Notes: generated from the letters alone by a model not told the origin. DNA of 64,000 nt from Larimichthys crocea (GCF_000972845.2 NC_040022.1:14983403-15047402); one strand, 5' to 3'. Positions 1 to 19,976 are shown, numbered from the stretch's first letter. Translations and numbers: made by a program.

Positions 1-50
1 CTCATCTCTATTTGCATAATTACTTTTTTTCCTCCAACTCCACATTCCAG

Positions 51-5853
<5,803 letters not shown>

Positions 5854-8800
5854 CACGCAGACACACTCCAAACGATGTAGAAACACATACACATACAGTA
5901 TATACTTGCAGTCATACACGAGGAGCTCAGAAGCCACTACCCGGACTACTTGGAGAGGAGTTTAGATACAGATAACACACACACACACACACACTCACAA
6001 ATTAATACAGACATATAAAGCGTCTCATGCACCTCCTCCTCGGCTTCTCCGCGACCAGCTTTGATCAAAGGATGGAGTATCAAAGGAAGGAATCCAAGCT
6101 TAATGCTCTCTGTCAAGTCCAAAAGGCAAGAAGGTGCCCACATGGACAACCGAACCAGCACCACACCCTCACTGATGGATCTAGCCCGTTGGGTTGCTAT
6201 AGCAACCTAGCCGGCACACGGAAGTCGGAATGCCTGCGCAGCTCGGAGCGAAACAAACGTCAGGCTAGATGTATCTGGATCAACGCGCCCCTCTCTGTCG
6301 CTTCTCTCTCTTCTCCTCCCCCTTTTTGCTCTCTGGAGCCCTCCACCAGTTCAGCATGGTCGTGGAAGTGCAAATACCTGGCAGGGAAATAGGGGAAGGG
6401 TAGCATGAGCCCGATAGAGCGATCCCTCCTGGGCTTTAAGTAACATTCAGGTTGGAATCTATGCAGGGATCTCTATTATCTCTTTTAATGTCTTTTCTTT
6501 TTTATTGTAATCCGTGTTGCTGTTTGGTTCATGTTTGGTTTGTAAGCTTTGAAACCTATTTTATTTCTGGTGTGGTGTTGCAACGCCATGGGAGATTTTT
6601 TTTTTTTAAATACCTTTTTTATATTGTGTTTTTTTTAATTACTTTATCCTCCTGTTTTTTTTATTGCCAAGGTGTTCACGTTAATTGTACTTTAATGATC
6701 TTTGTTTACAAGTCTTTTTCTCCACTTATTTGTCCCAAAGTTTGTATTATTTTTTTTATTTTTTTTTTTTGAGTGTGTGTTTACTGACTCGACTTGTAGA
6801 AGCGATCCCGTCTTCAGTCCCTTCTGCGCTCGGCCTTTGCAGCAGGGCCAAAACATCAATTGTAAAAGGCATCCAATGGGAAATGTTTCCATCCCTGCTC
6901 TTTCACCCTTGACTTTCATTTTCTTTCCATACCCTAGGACCCCCTTGGATGCCTCCCAACCTGTGTCTTATTGATTATTATGTTGGTTCATTGACATACT
7001 ATAGCCCTGCCACATCTGCCACGTATTCCTCCAGTCATGACCAATGCACCGTATGGATGTCTCCAAGGGAACTTAGTCTACTGTAGAAAAAATAGCTAGC
7101 CTTTCTTTGGTTGCTCTTCCAGTTACTTTATGGTGCAACTGTACATGTTATCCTTATACGCTGTAGGTGTAGTTACTGTACTTTTTATTTTTATTTTTAC
7201 TTACTCTAAATATAAAATACAAAATGAATGTGCAATATTTATACACAAATTTTAAAATGAAAGTATGTAGGAAAGAAAAAAAACGCACATACAGAAGCCC
7301 CTCCATAGTGTATGAATGTTCAAGTCTGTTACTATCCACTTCTGTGCGTATCGGAGACCCGGCGGAACATAAACATAGGAAATAAGAAGAGGATGGTAGA
7401 GACACTGATAAGGAAGTGTAGACGTAGCCCATTTGAACGTGCTCTGCTAAACAATGTAATGTTCTTTTTAATAAGGCTGTAAAATGGAAAAAAAGTCTTT
7501 ATATTTGGCATTGTAAAAAAAAAAAAAATGCATGATGAAAAGGTGCAACTGTACCAAAGCACTTGAATATATATTTGAGAAATAACAGAATCGCACTCTA
7601 GTCGAACAACTGAAGCAACTCCTTATTTAATGAGTATACGGTATATAGCGTGAGCGCTCGTGACCTCAGAGTGCAATTAACAGTTCTGTATCTTCAAATT
7701 AATTTATGTGTATGATACTGTATGTGATATATCTATAAAAAAAACGGTCTACAGTGTTACAGATTATGTCAAATGCCATTTATTTGATAACATAACGTTC
7801 AGCGGTAGATTTTAAGACTGGCATTTTTGCTTCAGCAGGGCAGAAGTTTAAACAGTGTTTGGTCAGTGGGTCTTTCTAAGAGTCACATCTGTCTCTCAGT
7901 CACCCTTTTCACATTCAGGCATTTAGCATTAATTAATGGTACAGGCAGGCGCACTAACTGCTTCTCATGTTTACTAGTTCAACGCTGAAGTATGGACGCC
8001 CCGAAAGGCAAGTGAGGGGAAAGAAATCTCAGAATCCATTTTTTAAAAGTTTGATCTATTTATTTTATTTTCGTTTTTTTTTTTTTTTTTAATTGTCTGT
8101 CAAGAGTTTGTTATTGAAATACTGATTTCATCCACTAGAGGCAGATGTGCACCACTGTCCCATGTGCTAAATAGGACTAAAAAAACATTTGTCTTTTAAT
8201 CTTATTCGGATAAAGACAGGGAAGGAAGGAAAAAAATGTTTTTTTCCTAACTAAGATTATCCGTTTAGATCCGACTTTTAAAAAAAATTAATCGACAGAT
8301 TGTTTTTTTCTCACTTGCCTCTCAGTGCTTCCGTACGGAAGGCTTATTTTAACGTGTATAAATTTGATGACACTATCATGACGAGGTGGGAACTCCCTTC
8401 CTGTTTTTTATAACACATCTCTCTCCTGACATTTCAGCGGAAAGTCAGTAGCTTACTGTGCTGTTTGCTGCTTTTCCTCTGCCTGGCTAGAGGCGGCCAG
8501 TTGCCTTCTGACACACATGAGCTGTCTTTAAGGGTCTTAAGAATGTGAAGTGCTCCCCCCGTGTTTCGTTGATAGCACACATGCCGTGTCCTGCTACATC
8601 CATTTGCAAGGCAAAGACAGCTGGTGGTGCAAAGACGAATTTCAGCACTCCTGCTGTTGTTGTTGTCGCTTGCATTGTAAATAGGTTGAGAGGGGATCAG
8701 TGATCAAAGTTCATTCAAACTACAAATAATTGTATAGGTTTAAAGTCTCCTGTAACATATTTAATAATCTTTATTACTGACCAGTTTTTGGGGTCTTTTC

Positions 8801-8920
8801 CTTGTTTTTTTGTGTGGTTAAGTGGCCCTGCAAGCTGGGCTATTGCAAGTGTCTCCTTCCTTATTTATTTGTGATTTGGCCTTGAAAAATACATAATGAA
8901 ATAAAAAAAGGTTTGTGTTG
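5854..8920 (+). other. acsl3: Probable 3' UTR of acsl3
   Basis: No coding signal is visible after the TAA at 5851-5853. The sequence is AT-rich with many T and A runs, as in long vertebrate 3' UTRs. A CA run lies at about 5975-5994. An AATAAA hexamer lies at 8900-8905, followed by a GT-rich stretch, and is a candidate poly(A) signal. The true end is a guess; cleavage could be earlier. Confidence 0.4.
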
Positions 8921-9067
8921 TAATTACTGCCACTACTGCTTTGTGTGCTTTCGAGATGTGTGTTTGAACATCTGAGAAACGCAATCTGTGATGCACAACG
9001 TGTGACTGATACGATCAGCAGCTTGATTAGAATCATCCTGAAACCAGAGTTTCTATGGCAACAAAGG

Positions 9068-9205
<138 letters not shown>

Positions 9206-9501
9206 AATGAATGTGGTTTGTGAAAGACTGTGTGGCGCGTCGACACAAATGGAACATACAGTTCTGGGGAGTCAACCTTCAATCAGAGCTTGTAAACAAA
9301 GGATTTCTTTCAGTGTCATTCACAACACGCGAGATCAATGAATTTATTAAAGGAAGACTCTCGGCTCTCTGCTCAAGTAAACCTGCTAACCTGCATCTGA
9401 ATAAATCTGGGTCCAACATTTTAACACAGTGTCTGCATTTCTCAGGAACAAGATGAGCAATCCATTTTGGATATACGGCCCAGATCTTACAGTGTAGGTG
9501 T

Positions 9502-9779
9502 TCAGGGCTTGATTATCGATTCATCTGCTGATTTTTCAGTGATTTGATAATTGGCTTTGTAAAATGTCAGAATATAATAAAACATGCTCATCACAGTTTC
9601 TCAGAGCTCAAGTTGACATATTTAAATTATTTGTGGATTGGATTTAAAGTGGATAATTATTTGTGTTTTTTTTTTACTTTTATTTATATATATATAAAAG
9701 AGAAAAATAAGACATAATTAATTGTTTATAAAAACTGAACAGAACGGAAGATTAATGTCCTAATTATTTCAGCTGCAAT
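9502..9779. mobile_element. Degraded hAT-like MITE
   Basis: The block begins AGGGCTTGATTATCGATTCA, then TCTGCTGATTTTTCAGTGAT, and ends CTAATTATTTCAGCTGCAAT. The internal run AAAATGTCAGAATATAATAA is a hallmark I recognise from a very common teleost repeat with AGGGCTGCAACT ends. Many substitutions point to an old copy. No coding capacity. Confidence 0.55.
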
Positions 9780-11354
9780 CAGCAAAACTCTCTTAATTTT
9801 TTTATTTATTTAATTTGTTGTTTATAATCTGCTTCAGGTTTACAGGTTGTGCATTACAATGCCCAATCATTTCTAATAAATTCTGCTCATGAGGTTGTAA
9901 TACACTGTTACATGTATATGAACATGTAATACAATGAAATCAAAGCTTAGTACTGAACTTTTAACAAACCTCTGAAGGAGCACGGGTGGTTAAAATCCTG
10001 CGTGGTGGTTCTCCGTCTGCGCTGCTTTTGCATTTCATTTCAAATAAAACAGTACAAGCTACAAGACCACAGAGAGATGAGTGATTCTTCTAACCCCTCC
10101 TCTCCTCTCCTCTCTATTCCCTCCATCCAACCCTATGGGACCAGAGAGTGCGTCAGAGGCATAATGCTCCCTTCATTAGCCCACACTGATTCTGACGCAG
10201 ACACATACACACAGACTGTCTCTACCACAAAGACAACAACAACAGCAACCAAGCAGCAGGAAACTGTGAAGGACATCTTCCATACTGTATGAATGTGGTT
10301 CGTGTGTGTTTCTTTGCTCTCTGACACTTAATTCCAACTTTTTCTGTCTCCTACTCTCTCCCCTCTCTGCTTGCTTCCTCTTCCTGTCTACCTATGACTC
10401 AGAAGTGCGCAAAAAAACTTTTTATCTGTGCTTGTGCTTTATACGCACACTCCTGTGTGAGCCAATAAGCCCTATTGGTGTTTACTCAAGGATGAGTGGA
10501 GCAGAACCAGAGCCGCCTCATAACTCTGGAGAGGTGGGTGGTGGCTGGAGAAATACTGAGAATAATTACATCTGAGGCTGGAAGATCGTGGTACAGCGAG
10601 GACACGGTCTCAGATATGACTGCTGGTGTTGAAATGATAAGACACACTAGGGTGCAATACGGAAGACAGAACAGAGGTGGACGTATAGGACACACTAGAA
10701 AAGACTAGGTGCCTTTTTTCCTCTTTTGGATGCCTTTTCTTTTACAAAATGCCACATTTGTGTCATAACATATATTTTTTTCCATTAATCCTTTTAAAGC
10801 TGTTGAATCTCATCAGTAGGTCCAATCATACTAACTCATATTGTGTGATGAAACACACACAACCTCAAAATGAAATTGAACTCCACCTTCAAAGGCTTCC
10901 AAAGATACCAAACATGTTGTGCTGAGACCTTTTCCTTCGATGTACAAACACAATCTTAAATTTCAGTATTTCACCCCATCTTTGAGTGATACAGCAGCTA
11001 TTAAGCACAGGCAAAAACCTACACAGAATGCATATGTATGTTCATTTTGATCTTGTTAAAGAGGAAGAATGTTTCATCTGACTTTGAAGCTACTTTGGGG
11101 GCGTTCAAGGCGAGCATTGGCTACATATCCTCATTATCTAATTGGAAAGTTGGTGAATGTGATGCTCTACTTTTTTTTGGTGACTGTGTTTCCCGCATTG
11201 TGCGCACTCCTGCTGATTTTGTTTTTTGGTCTTAAAGTATCAGGCTGACTTTTGGCTGTGCTCGGGCTGCACCATGCCAGGCACAGGCCATGACTTAGCT
11301 CAGGTTCATCATGATGGTAAGGGGCCAAAGTGGAGGTGGGAAAACATGTGAGAT

Positions 11355-11850
11355 GTGGAAATGCACTTGAGAGGAGAGAGAGAGAGAGACACACACACAC
11401 ACACAAGGGGAAAGAGAGGAGGAGAGTGGGGAGGCGTGCAGAATGGGGGGTTAGGATGGAGAGTCAGAGGCAACCAATACGTCTCGGCGATGACTCACCG
11501 ATGCTGGGTATTTATAGCATCAGGAGGGAGGGAGGGAGGGAGGGAGGTGCGGGGGCGGTGGAGGAGCTGGGGTGGGGGGGCAAACGCTTTGGGAGGTGGC
11601 CAGGACAGCATCATCGCACCGCCGACAGGGAGTGGTGGAGAGAGAGAGACAGAGACCGCAGAGAGATAAAGCACCAGAAAAGAAGAGGGGAGAAGAGGAA
11701 GGTAAAGAAAGAGGGGTGGTGGGAGGGACAAAGGAGAAACATGCAAAGTGGAGGAGAGGAGGGAGGGGTGGATGAATGAGACCGAGCACAATGGAAAGAT
11801 GAGAGGATGAACTGTGAAGAAGAGGAGGGGAGATAAAAATAGAACTGCAT
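11355..11850 (+). repeat. Polypurine (GA/GGA-rich) tract
   Basis: About 500 bases that are mostly purine on the plus strand. They include GA runs, an AC run at 11390-11404, a GGGA tetramer array near 11523-11546 and long AGAGGAG stretches. The open frames here on both strands are compositional artefacts (Arg/Glu/Gly or Ser/Pro/Leu strings). Confidence 0.8.
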
Positions 11851-12623
11851 TCGAATGAGAAAGAGCATATTTAAAAAAATCTCACATAGAAAACAATCTG
11901 GCTGGGTGTGCCACACTGCAGAGACAGCCAGCTGCTTGTTAACAACATGTGGGCGTACAAAAAAAAAAAAAAAAACATATTGGGCTTTGGATATGACAAA
12001 CAAAATCTGTTATATCTCTATTTGTGCTTGAGCTAATATGTGACCATCATCCTGAAACATTTACTGACTCACATTTGCAAAAAAAAAACATACACTTTTT
12101 TTTTCTTTTTCGCACACCTCCCTGCGGTCTCACATACAGACACTGGCCAGATGGAGTCATGCAGAGGAGGACAGGGAAAGGTGGCAGATTTAATGAACAC
12201 AAAAATCACCACGGTTGCCTAGACACTGTACATCTCAAGTGGTCAAAACACATAAGGCTGTTATATGCACAACCAATTAGAGAGGCGAAAAGACCAAAAT
12301 CCAGAGGGTTAAAAAAAAAACAGGCTATTTGGAGTTTTGCAACACACTGATTTAATGATCACTGTGTGCATTATCGCTGCTTTATTCAGTATCTGTTTTA
12401 ATGACATAATCATGACTGACCTCTATGTGTTACATACAGATCGTGAATGTAATTTTCCCATATGGGAGCTTTCTGTTTCTTATTTCGCTCTCTCTTCATT
12501 GACAGGAATTCTTCATCAAAAACGCATCCTGCCTCTGCCTCCGATGACGTCAGCCAGTGCGTCACGCTGCATCCCTTACCAAAGACACAAAACCTGTGCA
12601 CGCGAGCTCATATACACATGAAC

Positions 12624-12642
12624 GGGGGGGGGGGGGGGGGGG
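12624..12642 (+). repeat. Poly(G) run (G19)
   Basis: A plain guanine run, followed by CAAGAACCACACACACAAC. Possible quadruplex or assembly-sensitive site. Confidence 0.9.
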
Positions 12643-15600
12643 CAAGAACCACACACACAACTGCACCGTTGATTTGTTGAAAAGGGATGAGTCAGAACAC
12701 TGAGGTAAACGCTTAAAAATATTAATATGTATGGGGTTAAAAAGAAGTAGAGAGGTGGACAGTAATAATAAGGAGCAGAATGGAGGTCGACAGGTTAGTG
12801 GGAGGCAGAGCAGGAAAGTAGTTAAACTGAAGTTAAGTTCTTGGAAAGACAGAAAATAGTGCCATGAACTGGGGGAATGGTTGCTGATACAATGGCAGGA
12901 AATCAGGTTGGAATGCACAAATGAGCTGAACTTAATATAAATAAATTGCGAAGCACAGAGAGCTCTGGTCCCCTCGGGGGAATCGGGCTCCAACCACAAA
13001 CCGCAACGCCCCTGGTTCACTGTTGGCCACATGGTTTGTTGCATGTCATTCCCAATATATCACTCCCTTCATTTCCTGTCAAATCTCCAATGCCCAGGAA
13101 CAAAATGCCAAAAAAATGTTCGCTGGGAAATATGCTCATTTGTTTTTGTTTCAAATATATAGTGATTTATGGGCGAGCAGCTAGTTAGTTTAGTTTGCAA
13201 CTAAATGTGCAAAAACAACAATTCACTTTTACGCTGGGGGGGTCAAGAGTAATTTGCTAGGACACCAGCAGAGACTCCAGGATGTTACCGCTTCTGGCAC
13301 ATAAAACCTTTGTGCCATGAGCTACATGTTTTCTTCTTGTACGGATTAAACAATTAAAGAAATAATGTGTTGGGGATTTTGGACAGAGCCAGACTAAACT
13401 AACCAGCTACTGGCTCCAACTACATGTTTACCATACAGAAATATGAGTGGTATCAGTTTTCTCATCTGCCATATAGCAAGAAAGTAAATAAATAAATGTT
13501 AAACATTTGAGGATATTAAAAGATTGGAGATAAGAGGATAGCGGATAGAGGCTCAGCTGAGATATTTAGCCCACTCCCATAGGTCTTCTTCTGAATTCCT
13601 GTGACATTACATGGACAGGTGCCCTTTTCAAAAAGGCTAAGCCTGAATTGAATCTCCACCGTCATTCCTTTCATATTCTTTTTTGGTTTTCCTCTCTCCA
13701 TCCTGTATTGCTCAAGACACCATAGGCTTCTTATATTCTTATTTCTGCTCCTCTGTCCTAATGGCTCAGACAACATATCGCAGCTCTAATCACCCCTATC
13801 TTTGTTCCTGGCTGAAACCACCTGCCTCCTGAAGACAAGGAGCATACTTTAACCACAGTAATTGGCTGCAAGGGGAGAGATGAGGTGGATGGGTACAACA
13901 GATGAGAAAAGTAATGAATGCAAAGCCCCTAAGAAAATGTTAAGAAATGAAGCCGTTAATGGAGGAGAGGAGGATACCAACCTGTGGGAAGAAGAAATGA
14001 AGGTGGAAGCAGATGAAAGGCTGTGAGGCAGCGTCACCATGGAGACATTGGTTGAAAAGAAGGCGAGCCATGACAACAGGCGTGCCGTTCTCTCCCTGCC
14101 TCATGATGGGGTGATGGGGGGGTTGAAGAGGTGAGGAGAAGGATGAAAACAAGTAAGGGTGCGGGGGAAGAATGACCACATGTCACCCTGTCGCCTTGCT
14201 CTCTCCGTCATAGTCATCATCACATCTTTCCTTCTTTTTTTTAACCGATGTAACAGCATCATATTTGAAAGTTATGCCGAGAAGAAAGTGTTTGCAGCTC
14301 TCTCTCTCTAACCTTGGCTCCTGGTTGAGTCACGGGTCCTTGAGCTGATAAAGCAAAAAAAAAAAAAAAGAATATGAGCAAGCACGACAAATAAAAACGC
14401 CTTGAGGTGCAGCATTATAAATCTGTGTATGTGTGTGTTTGTGTTCTTTGCAGTTGACTGCATGCATGTGACTGCAACATATGGGCGTGTGCCTTTGTGT
14501 GATTGTGACTCACGCCAAGGCGTTGTTAAGCTGATATCATTGTTTCCCCGCAGCTTTGATTGACATGTGGATAAACAGCAGCAGTGTCTCGACTGACTGC
14601 TGTGGGCTTAGACACTGATGGAGGAGGAGGGAAGTACTGTAGCTTAGATAGTGGCAGATATTATACAACGATCAAGGAGATTAATTATACAAATCGCTTT
14701 GGGAACGGAAGAACGAGAGCAAAATCAAATCTGACAGCCAAAATAGACATTGCTGAAAATGTTCAAATCGTTCACTGAATGACGGACTGAATATGCAACC
14801 AAATGATGATAATCTATTAACATCCTATTGAGGCTGTGCAGCAAGGACTCTGCAAATCACTTCTGGTTTGCCTACAACCACATTAAAATCATCAAACTTG
14901 AATTGAATCATTAAATGGTCCTAAAATACAAAGAGAAGTGCAGTTACAAGGGTCCCCTTCCATCTGTAAGCTCATCCTGGGGCTCAATGAACAGCACTCA
15001 CTGCATTTAGCCAGAGACTGTTGCCATACATAAAGAATATGTCATATTAAACTTCAAAATAGGTAAGAAACTAGTTGTGTAAGTGTGAGTTGTTCACTTT
15101 ACTTAAAGGGCGATGGATTCGCCATCTTATGATTTGCATTACCACATAGCAAAAAGGTATTCCTGGTAATTGGCCGACCTAAAACGAAGACATACTTAGT
15201 CTGTGACGGACCACACTTTGGCCTGTGCCATGGCTCAATAATTGACACCCACGGAAAAGTTTTTCCTCATCTTGAACAGGGGCATCATCTTTACATGACA
15301 ATATCATATTTCAGGAGAGGTGTTGTCATGCCCGCCCTCTCACCTTTCAGCCAGTCCCTGCCAGGGATTACTAGCAGCCCTGTTGAGCTAAATAAAGGCA
15401 GAGCTTTAGTGTATGTGTCTAGATACCGTGTTTAATTACAGCAGCAGCTTGATAATTAATTCAGAATTACTCTGACAGTGTTGTTGCTCTATCTAACAGG
15501 TACTAAGTGGCTTTATACGTGGCTTTAATTCAGTAGCAGATGTTGTGGTTGCTACAGAAGAGGGCATGTTATTGGCAGACAGGTGAGAGGACAACGTGTT

Positions 15601-16971
15601 CTGTGTGGCCTTTTCTGCACATACAACTTTTAGTAGTGAAGACATTAGAACATTTTTGCATATGCACTTCTGCAGAATAATTGTTCTGTTCAGGATTAGT
15701 AAGCAGGTAGGTTCATCATTAAATTTTTCTGATCAGTGATTATGTGGTCCATTGAAATAATCGATTGCTGGCACTCTCAGCCTCTGCTTCATTCAGAAAT
15801 GTGTATCTATTTTTTAACATAATACTTGTGTTTTTAATTAAATGCATCACACTCATAACTTTTTGTAACATTCCAGTCCTGCACAAAATACCATGTAATT
15901 CTACTATGTAGAAAATAAACACATTAATAATTTTAGAGTTTAAGTCTATTGCAGAGAACAGTAGCTAACTAGAGACAATGATGTGAATGAGGTTCAGTGT
16001 GCACTGCAAGAGAGCCCGCAAGCATACAAACATATGTGTATTAAATGAGCCACTTCGACGGTGTTTAGTGATGGCCTCGTCTCTCTGAATGCTTCAAGGT
16101 GTTGCGTGGTTCCAAGTTGTGTCGGGTTGATGAAGATGTTTTGTGCAGTAGAGCGTAGGTCTCCTGCAGTGTTTAGACTGTGAGCAACAACATGTATACA
16201 TTACAAACACATTTGGTAACCAAAGAGTATGCAGTGGAAGAATGGAGAGCACTGCGACTGACCTCACATGCACAAAGACAGCAGCATTTTCTCCGCACTG
16301 CACGCATTGCAAAAATATTGGAAGTAACCGTGAGATTTCATAATAAAAGCAATTACAACCCAGCATGCAACGTATTTCTCATTACAGAGAGAGAGAGAGT
16401 AAATAGAGTAATATAAACCAGGAAACCAGTGAGAGTGGCACTAAGGACTCTTCATCTAATTACTGTAATTTTCCCACTTCCCTGCTGTAATTCCCACCAA
16501 TAAACAGAGAAAGAGAGAACAGGAACGTAGCAGCAGCAGCAGCAGCAGCAATCAATTGAAATGTTTCTCTTGTTTTCATGTTTTTATTGTCTAAAGTAAC
16601 TTCATGTGTCTGTATGGAAGGATGCACACAGACAGCACATCACAAGCCCCGGAGAGGAATCACAAATTCAGTCAGTGAATCTTCCACCACCAGGATCCTG
16701 CTGGGATTTGAGTTTAAAAACCTCTGATCCATCACTCAGAATCCTCATAGTGCCCAGGGGGGCTGATATAACAGATGCACAGACAGAAATTTAGATTAGC
16801 CAAGATTCCACACACAAAGATGGACTCATGAAATTCTGTTTAATGGCATCCATCTGATCCTATTTAATTCACTGAAATGTGAACCTTAATTAGGATGAGG
16901 AAACCTAAAAAGAGAACATTTAAATACAAATTTGTTGTGCAGCGTACCAGTACATGTCGCCTCATGGCTCT

Positions 16972-17450
16972 TACATTTACTTAAGTATAGTTTTGAGGTA
17001 CTTGTGCTTGTATATTTGCATTTCATGCTACTTTATATTTCTACTCCACTACATTTCACAGGAAAATGCTGTATGTTTTACTCCACTATATTTACTTGGA
17101 AGCTATACTTCCTCAGAATAAGATTTCACATTCAAAACATGAGATGAATTCACAATATAATATAATGCACTAATACAGATTAATCTATCAAACGGTATAA
17201 AAAGTTTGGAAAATTAGCTTAAGTAACAGTAAGATGCCACGTACGGACTGAGTATCAATGATCTAATAGTCTCATATATAATATTATAATCAGTCACAGG
17301 TGTTATTCTTCTGCAGAATGAGCACTTTGACCATGATAAACACATTTTGATGATAATGCTAACATAACATTACCAGGATTCTGAGCATACTGAGAGAGTA
17401 TTTTTACATTATTGTACTGGTACTTTTATATACTATAATATAACAGATAC
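16972..17450. repeat. Teleost dispersed repeat, copy 1
   Basis: Contains TACTTAAGTATAG, TTTGAGGTACTTGTGC, then CTACTTTATATTTCTACTCC, ACTACATTTCACAGG and a second TTTTACTCCACTATATTTAC. It ends near GTACTGGTACTTTTATATAC. The same ordered motifs recur at 30125-30460, so this is a dispersed family that I recognise as common in fish. No coding capacity was seen and its class is not assigned. Confidence 0.6.
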
Positions 17451-19212
17451 ATTTACGTACCTGTGAACCGTCCAACCACAAGCACTTCTTCCTCTACAGC
17501 TCAGACTCTATGGATCAGTTGTCTGAGGCTTGGCGGAAGTAAGCTTGAAGACATGATATATTTCTGTTTGTTTGTTTTGGTGCATAATCACTTACTCACA
17601 CACATCACAGCGACCACATGACAAGTTATTTTCAGCAGTGAAAAAAAGCACAACATAAAAACCCAGCAAATATGTGTGCGTCTAAATGGTTCTAAATGGC
17701 CACAACTGAAACATTAATGAGGACAAACTGGACAAATATCATCTTAATCTTGCTAAGGGAGCTTTAAAAACATTTAATCTCAGGTCCAGACTTTTATATA
17801 AAACATTTGTCACATTAACTGTTATGCCCACACAAGTATGACACTTCAATCAATCAATGGTGTGGCCATAAAATGACCTGAACAATTACATACATCTCCA
17901 TAGTAATATCCTTATATACCCTATGTGCATGTTCATTTTCAACCTGATAGCAGACAAGGAGCATATTCTATTATCCATTTCTTAATGGGCAAAAGAAGGT
18001 GACCTTTAAATGATTGATACTACAGTATGCTGGCTGTCGCGACCTCTGGAGCTGATGCTGTCCCTCAGCATGGAGGCTGTTTCTGAATGGAGAGGTGGAG
18101 TGATGTCAGAGTAGTGATGCTGTGGGATTATACAACACATCTTACAAACAACACCACGCCTCTCTTTCTATCTCTGTCCCTGTCTGCCTCTTGATCTGTG
18201 ATTCACTTATTTTTCCCTTCCCTCCGTCTCTTTTATGCGTGCATGGAGAGAGGAACTTACAAGGCAGCACACACATAGCAGCAGCCAGTCAGATGAAACC
18301 GTCTTTTAAAAACGTCAGGTGGCTCTCTACTGCTTTTCAGCTCTGGAGAGCAGCCAGCTGACGCCACATTCAAGTAAAAAAGCACCTCCAACGTCGTGGT
18401 CCCTTCTATTTGATGACACAGCCAGTGCTCAGCGCTGAGGGAGGAGTGGAAAGATTAAGTGGGGATTTTTTTTCTCCCTGCTTTTAATCGTTTTAATGGA
18501 CGTGAAAGGATCACAACACGAAATAAATAAGCAGCATTTTGGAGGCAATTAGATGTTCAATGAAAATGGGGAGTGGGAGGGTCAGAGGAGGGATGAAATG
18601 GAAGAACACTTATGTGTATGGGCTGTCAGAGGGCACTGAGCAAAATAGTTAATTTGAAGGGTATAAAGATGACTCATCCTCATTTATTAGACAATTTCAC
18701 CATATGGTTAAATTGTAGGGGGGCCGACAACAAAGACCTCAGCATTAAAAACAACAGTACAAGGAGTGTGAATATTAAATTAAATGTATTTATTACTTAT
18801 AAAACATTAAATGTGTCTAGCTGTGCATATGGATGTATGTACTGAAGAGAAATGAGTCCAACATCATGAGCTGACCGAGCATTTTCACCTGTTTTGCCTC
18901 CCTACAGGGAAATTACACAGAGTCAGTGCTTTTATTTTGGTGAGATGTACTTTGTTCTTTTGATGCACAAGTTAAATAAATATATGATGATGATTTCATT
19001 TTATGTTCAGTGCATGAAGCCTGGTGAAAAGAGTCCTCTAAGTTTTTTTTTTTTGCAAGGCTTTTGATCTCACCATAAACTTTGTCACCACCCATCCCTG
19101 ACCTTTTATCGGCAGGTGTCGTGCTGTGGCCCCTTTATCTTGTCGACCTGCGGAATGCCGGAGCTTTTTGGCCCCCAGCCGACAGGAGGGTGTTTATCAC
19201 CGTCTCTGTCAG

Positions 19213-19215
<3 letters not shown>

Positions 19216-19271
<56 letters not shown>
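19216..19271. repeat. (GA)n microsatellite
   Basis: About 28 uninterrupted GA units, about 600 bases upstream of the scg2b promoter. Confidence 0.97.
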
Positions 19272-19274
<3 letters not shown>

Positions 19275-19848
19275 TGAACTGCGACAGCAACTCCGCGGTG
19301 GTTTTAGCCTGTGAGTCATCGCTAGAGGGTTTAACTCTTCATGTGCCAACAAGCTGTTGATGGTAAATCTGCATCTTGTTACACAGAAACACCCAAATTG
19401 CTTTATTTGTGACATATGTATGAAAAGAAAAAGGAAATGGTACACGTGGAGTATATTCTTTATGAAATGATCTCATAAAATTGGTGCCTAAACGTTGAGC
19501 TGCAAAGGAACATCTGGATAGTGTTCCTATGTATGAAAATCTCCTTGTAATAAACTAAATCCATGCACAGAACAGTTTAAACGTCCCGATGGCTGGATAT
19601 TCACATAAACATATATCTCATAAACACATATCTCTCTATCTCTCAGCAGTTCTGAAGTCAATACATCCAGACTTTGTTTGCAGTCATTAGCTTTTACCGA
19701 GCGGTAATGTACAACAGACAGCAGAGGGGACTATTTTTAATACAGCCAAGTCTTTTTTTTTTTTTTTTACTTGAATATATGCCATATGATAAACCTGAAT
19801 CATTTATATGGATTTTTTAGGAGCAGCTATTACGTGCGTGCTGTGTGA

Positions 19849-19879
19849 TGACGCGGTGGTCAGGTGTTGCCTCATATAA
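19849..19879 (+). promoter_or_regulatory. scg2b: scg2b core promoter: CRE half site and TATA box
   Basis: TGACG lies at 19849-19853 (context TGATGACGCGG) and TATAA at 19875-19879 (context CTCATATAACCAGG). The spacing between them is about 21 bases. Known mammalian SCG2 promoters use a cAMP response element just upstream of a TATA box, so this arrangement fits. A start site near 19905 is inferred from the TATA position. Confidence 0.6.
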
Positions 19880-19904
19880 CCAGGGGAGCTGTCCAAGTGC
19901 TGAA

Positions 19905-19976
19905 GACAGAAGAGAACAGAACCGCTCTAAAGGAGATGCCATACACCTTCACTGCTGTCTGAGCTTATTGCCAAAG
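19905..19976 (+). other. scg2b: scg2b noncoding exon 1 with 8-codon uORF
   Basis: The exon ends CCAAAG|GTAAGA with the donor at 19977. The acceptor TTTGCAG ends at 20506, giving a 530-base intron before exon 2. One ATG lies in the exon at 19936, opening an 8-codon frame (MPYTFTAV) that stops at 19960-19962, before the splice site. The 5' end is inferred from the TATA box. Confidence 0.6.

Noticed and set aside
11330..12003. Several overlapping frames up to 149 codons
   Set aside because: They come from the polypurine tract; low-complexity Arg/Glu/Gly or Ser/Pro/Leu, with no family motif.
12562..13044. 160-codon minus-strand frame between acsl3 and scg2b, considered for KCNE4
   Set aside because: Lacks a KCNE-like single membrane span followed by its conserved juxtamembrane region, and includes translation of the G19 run.
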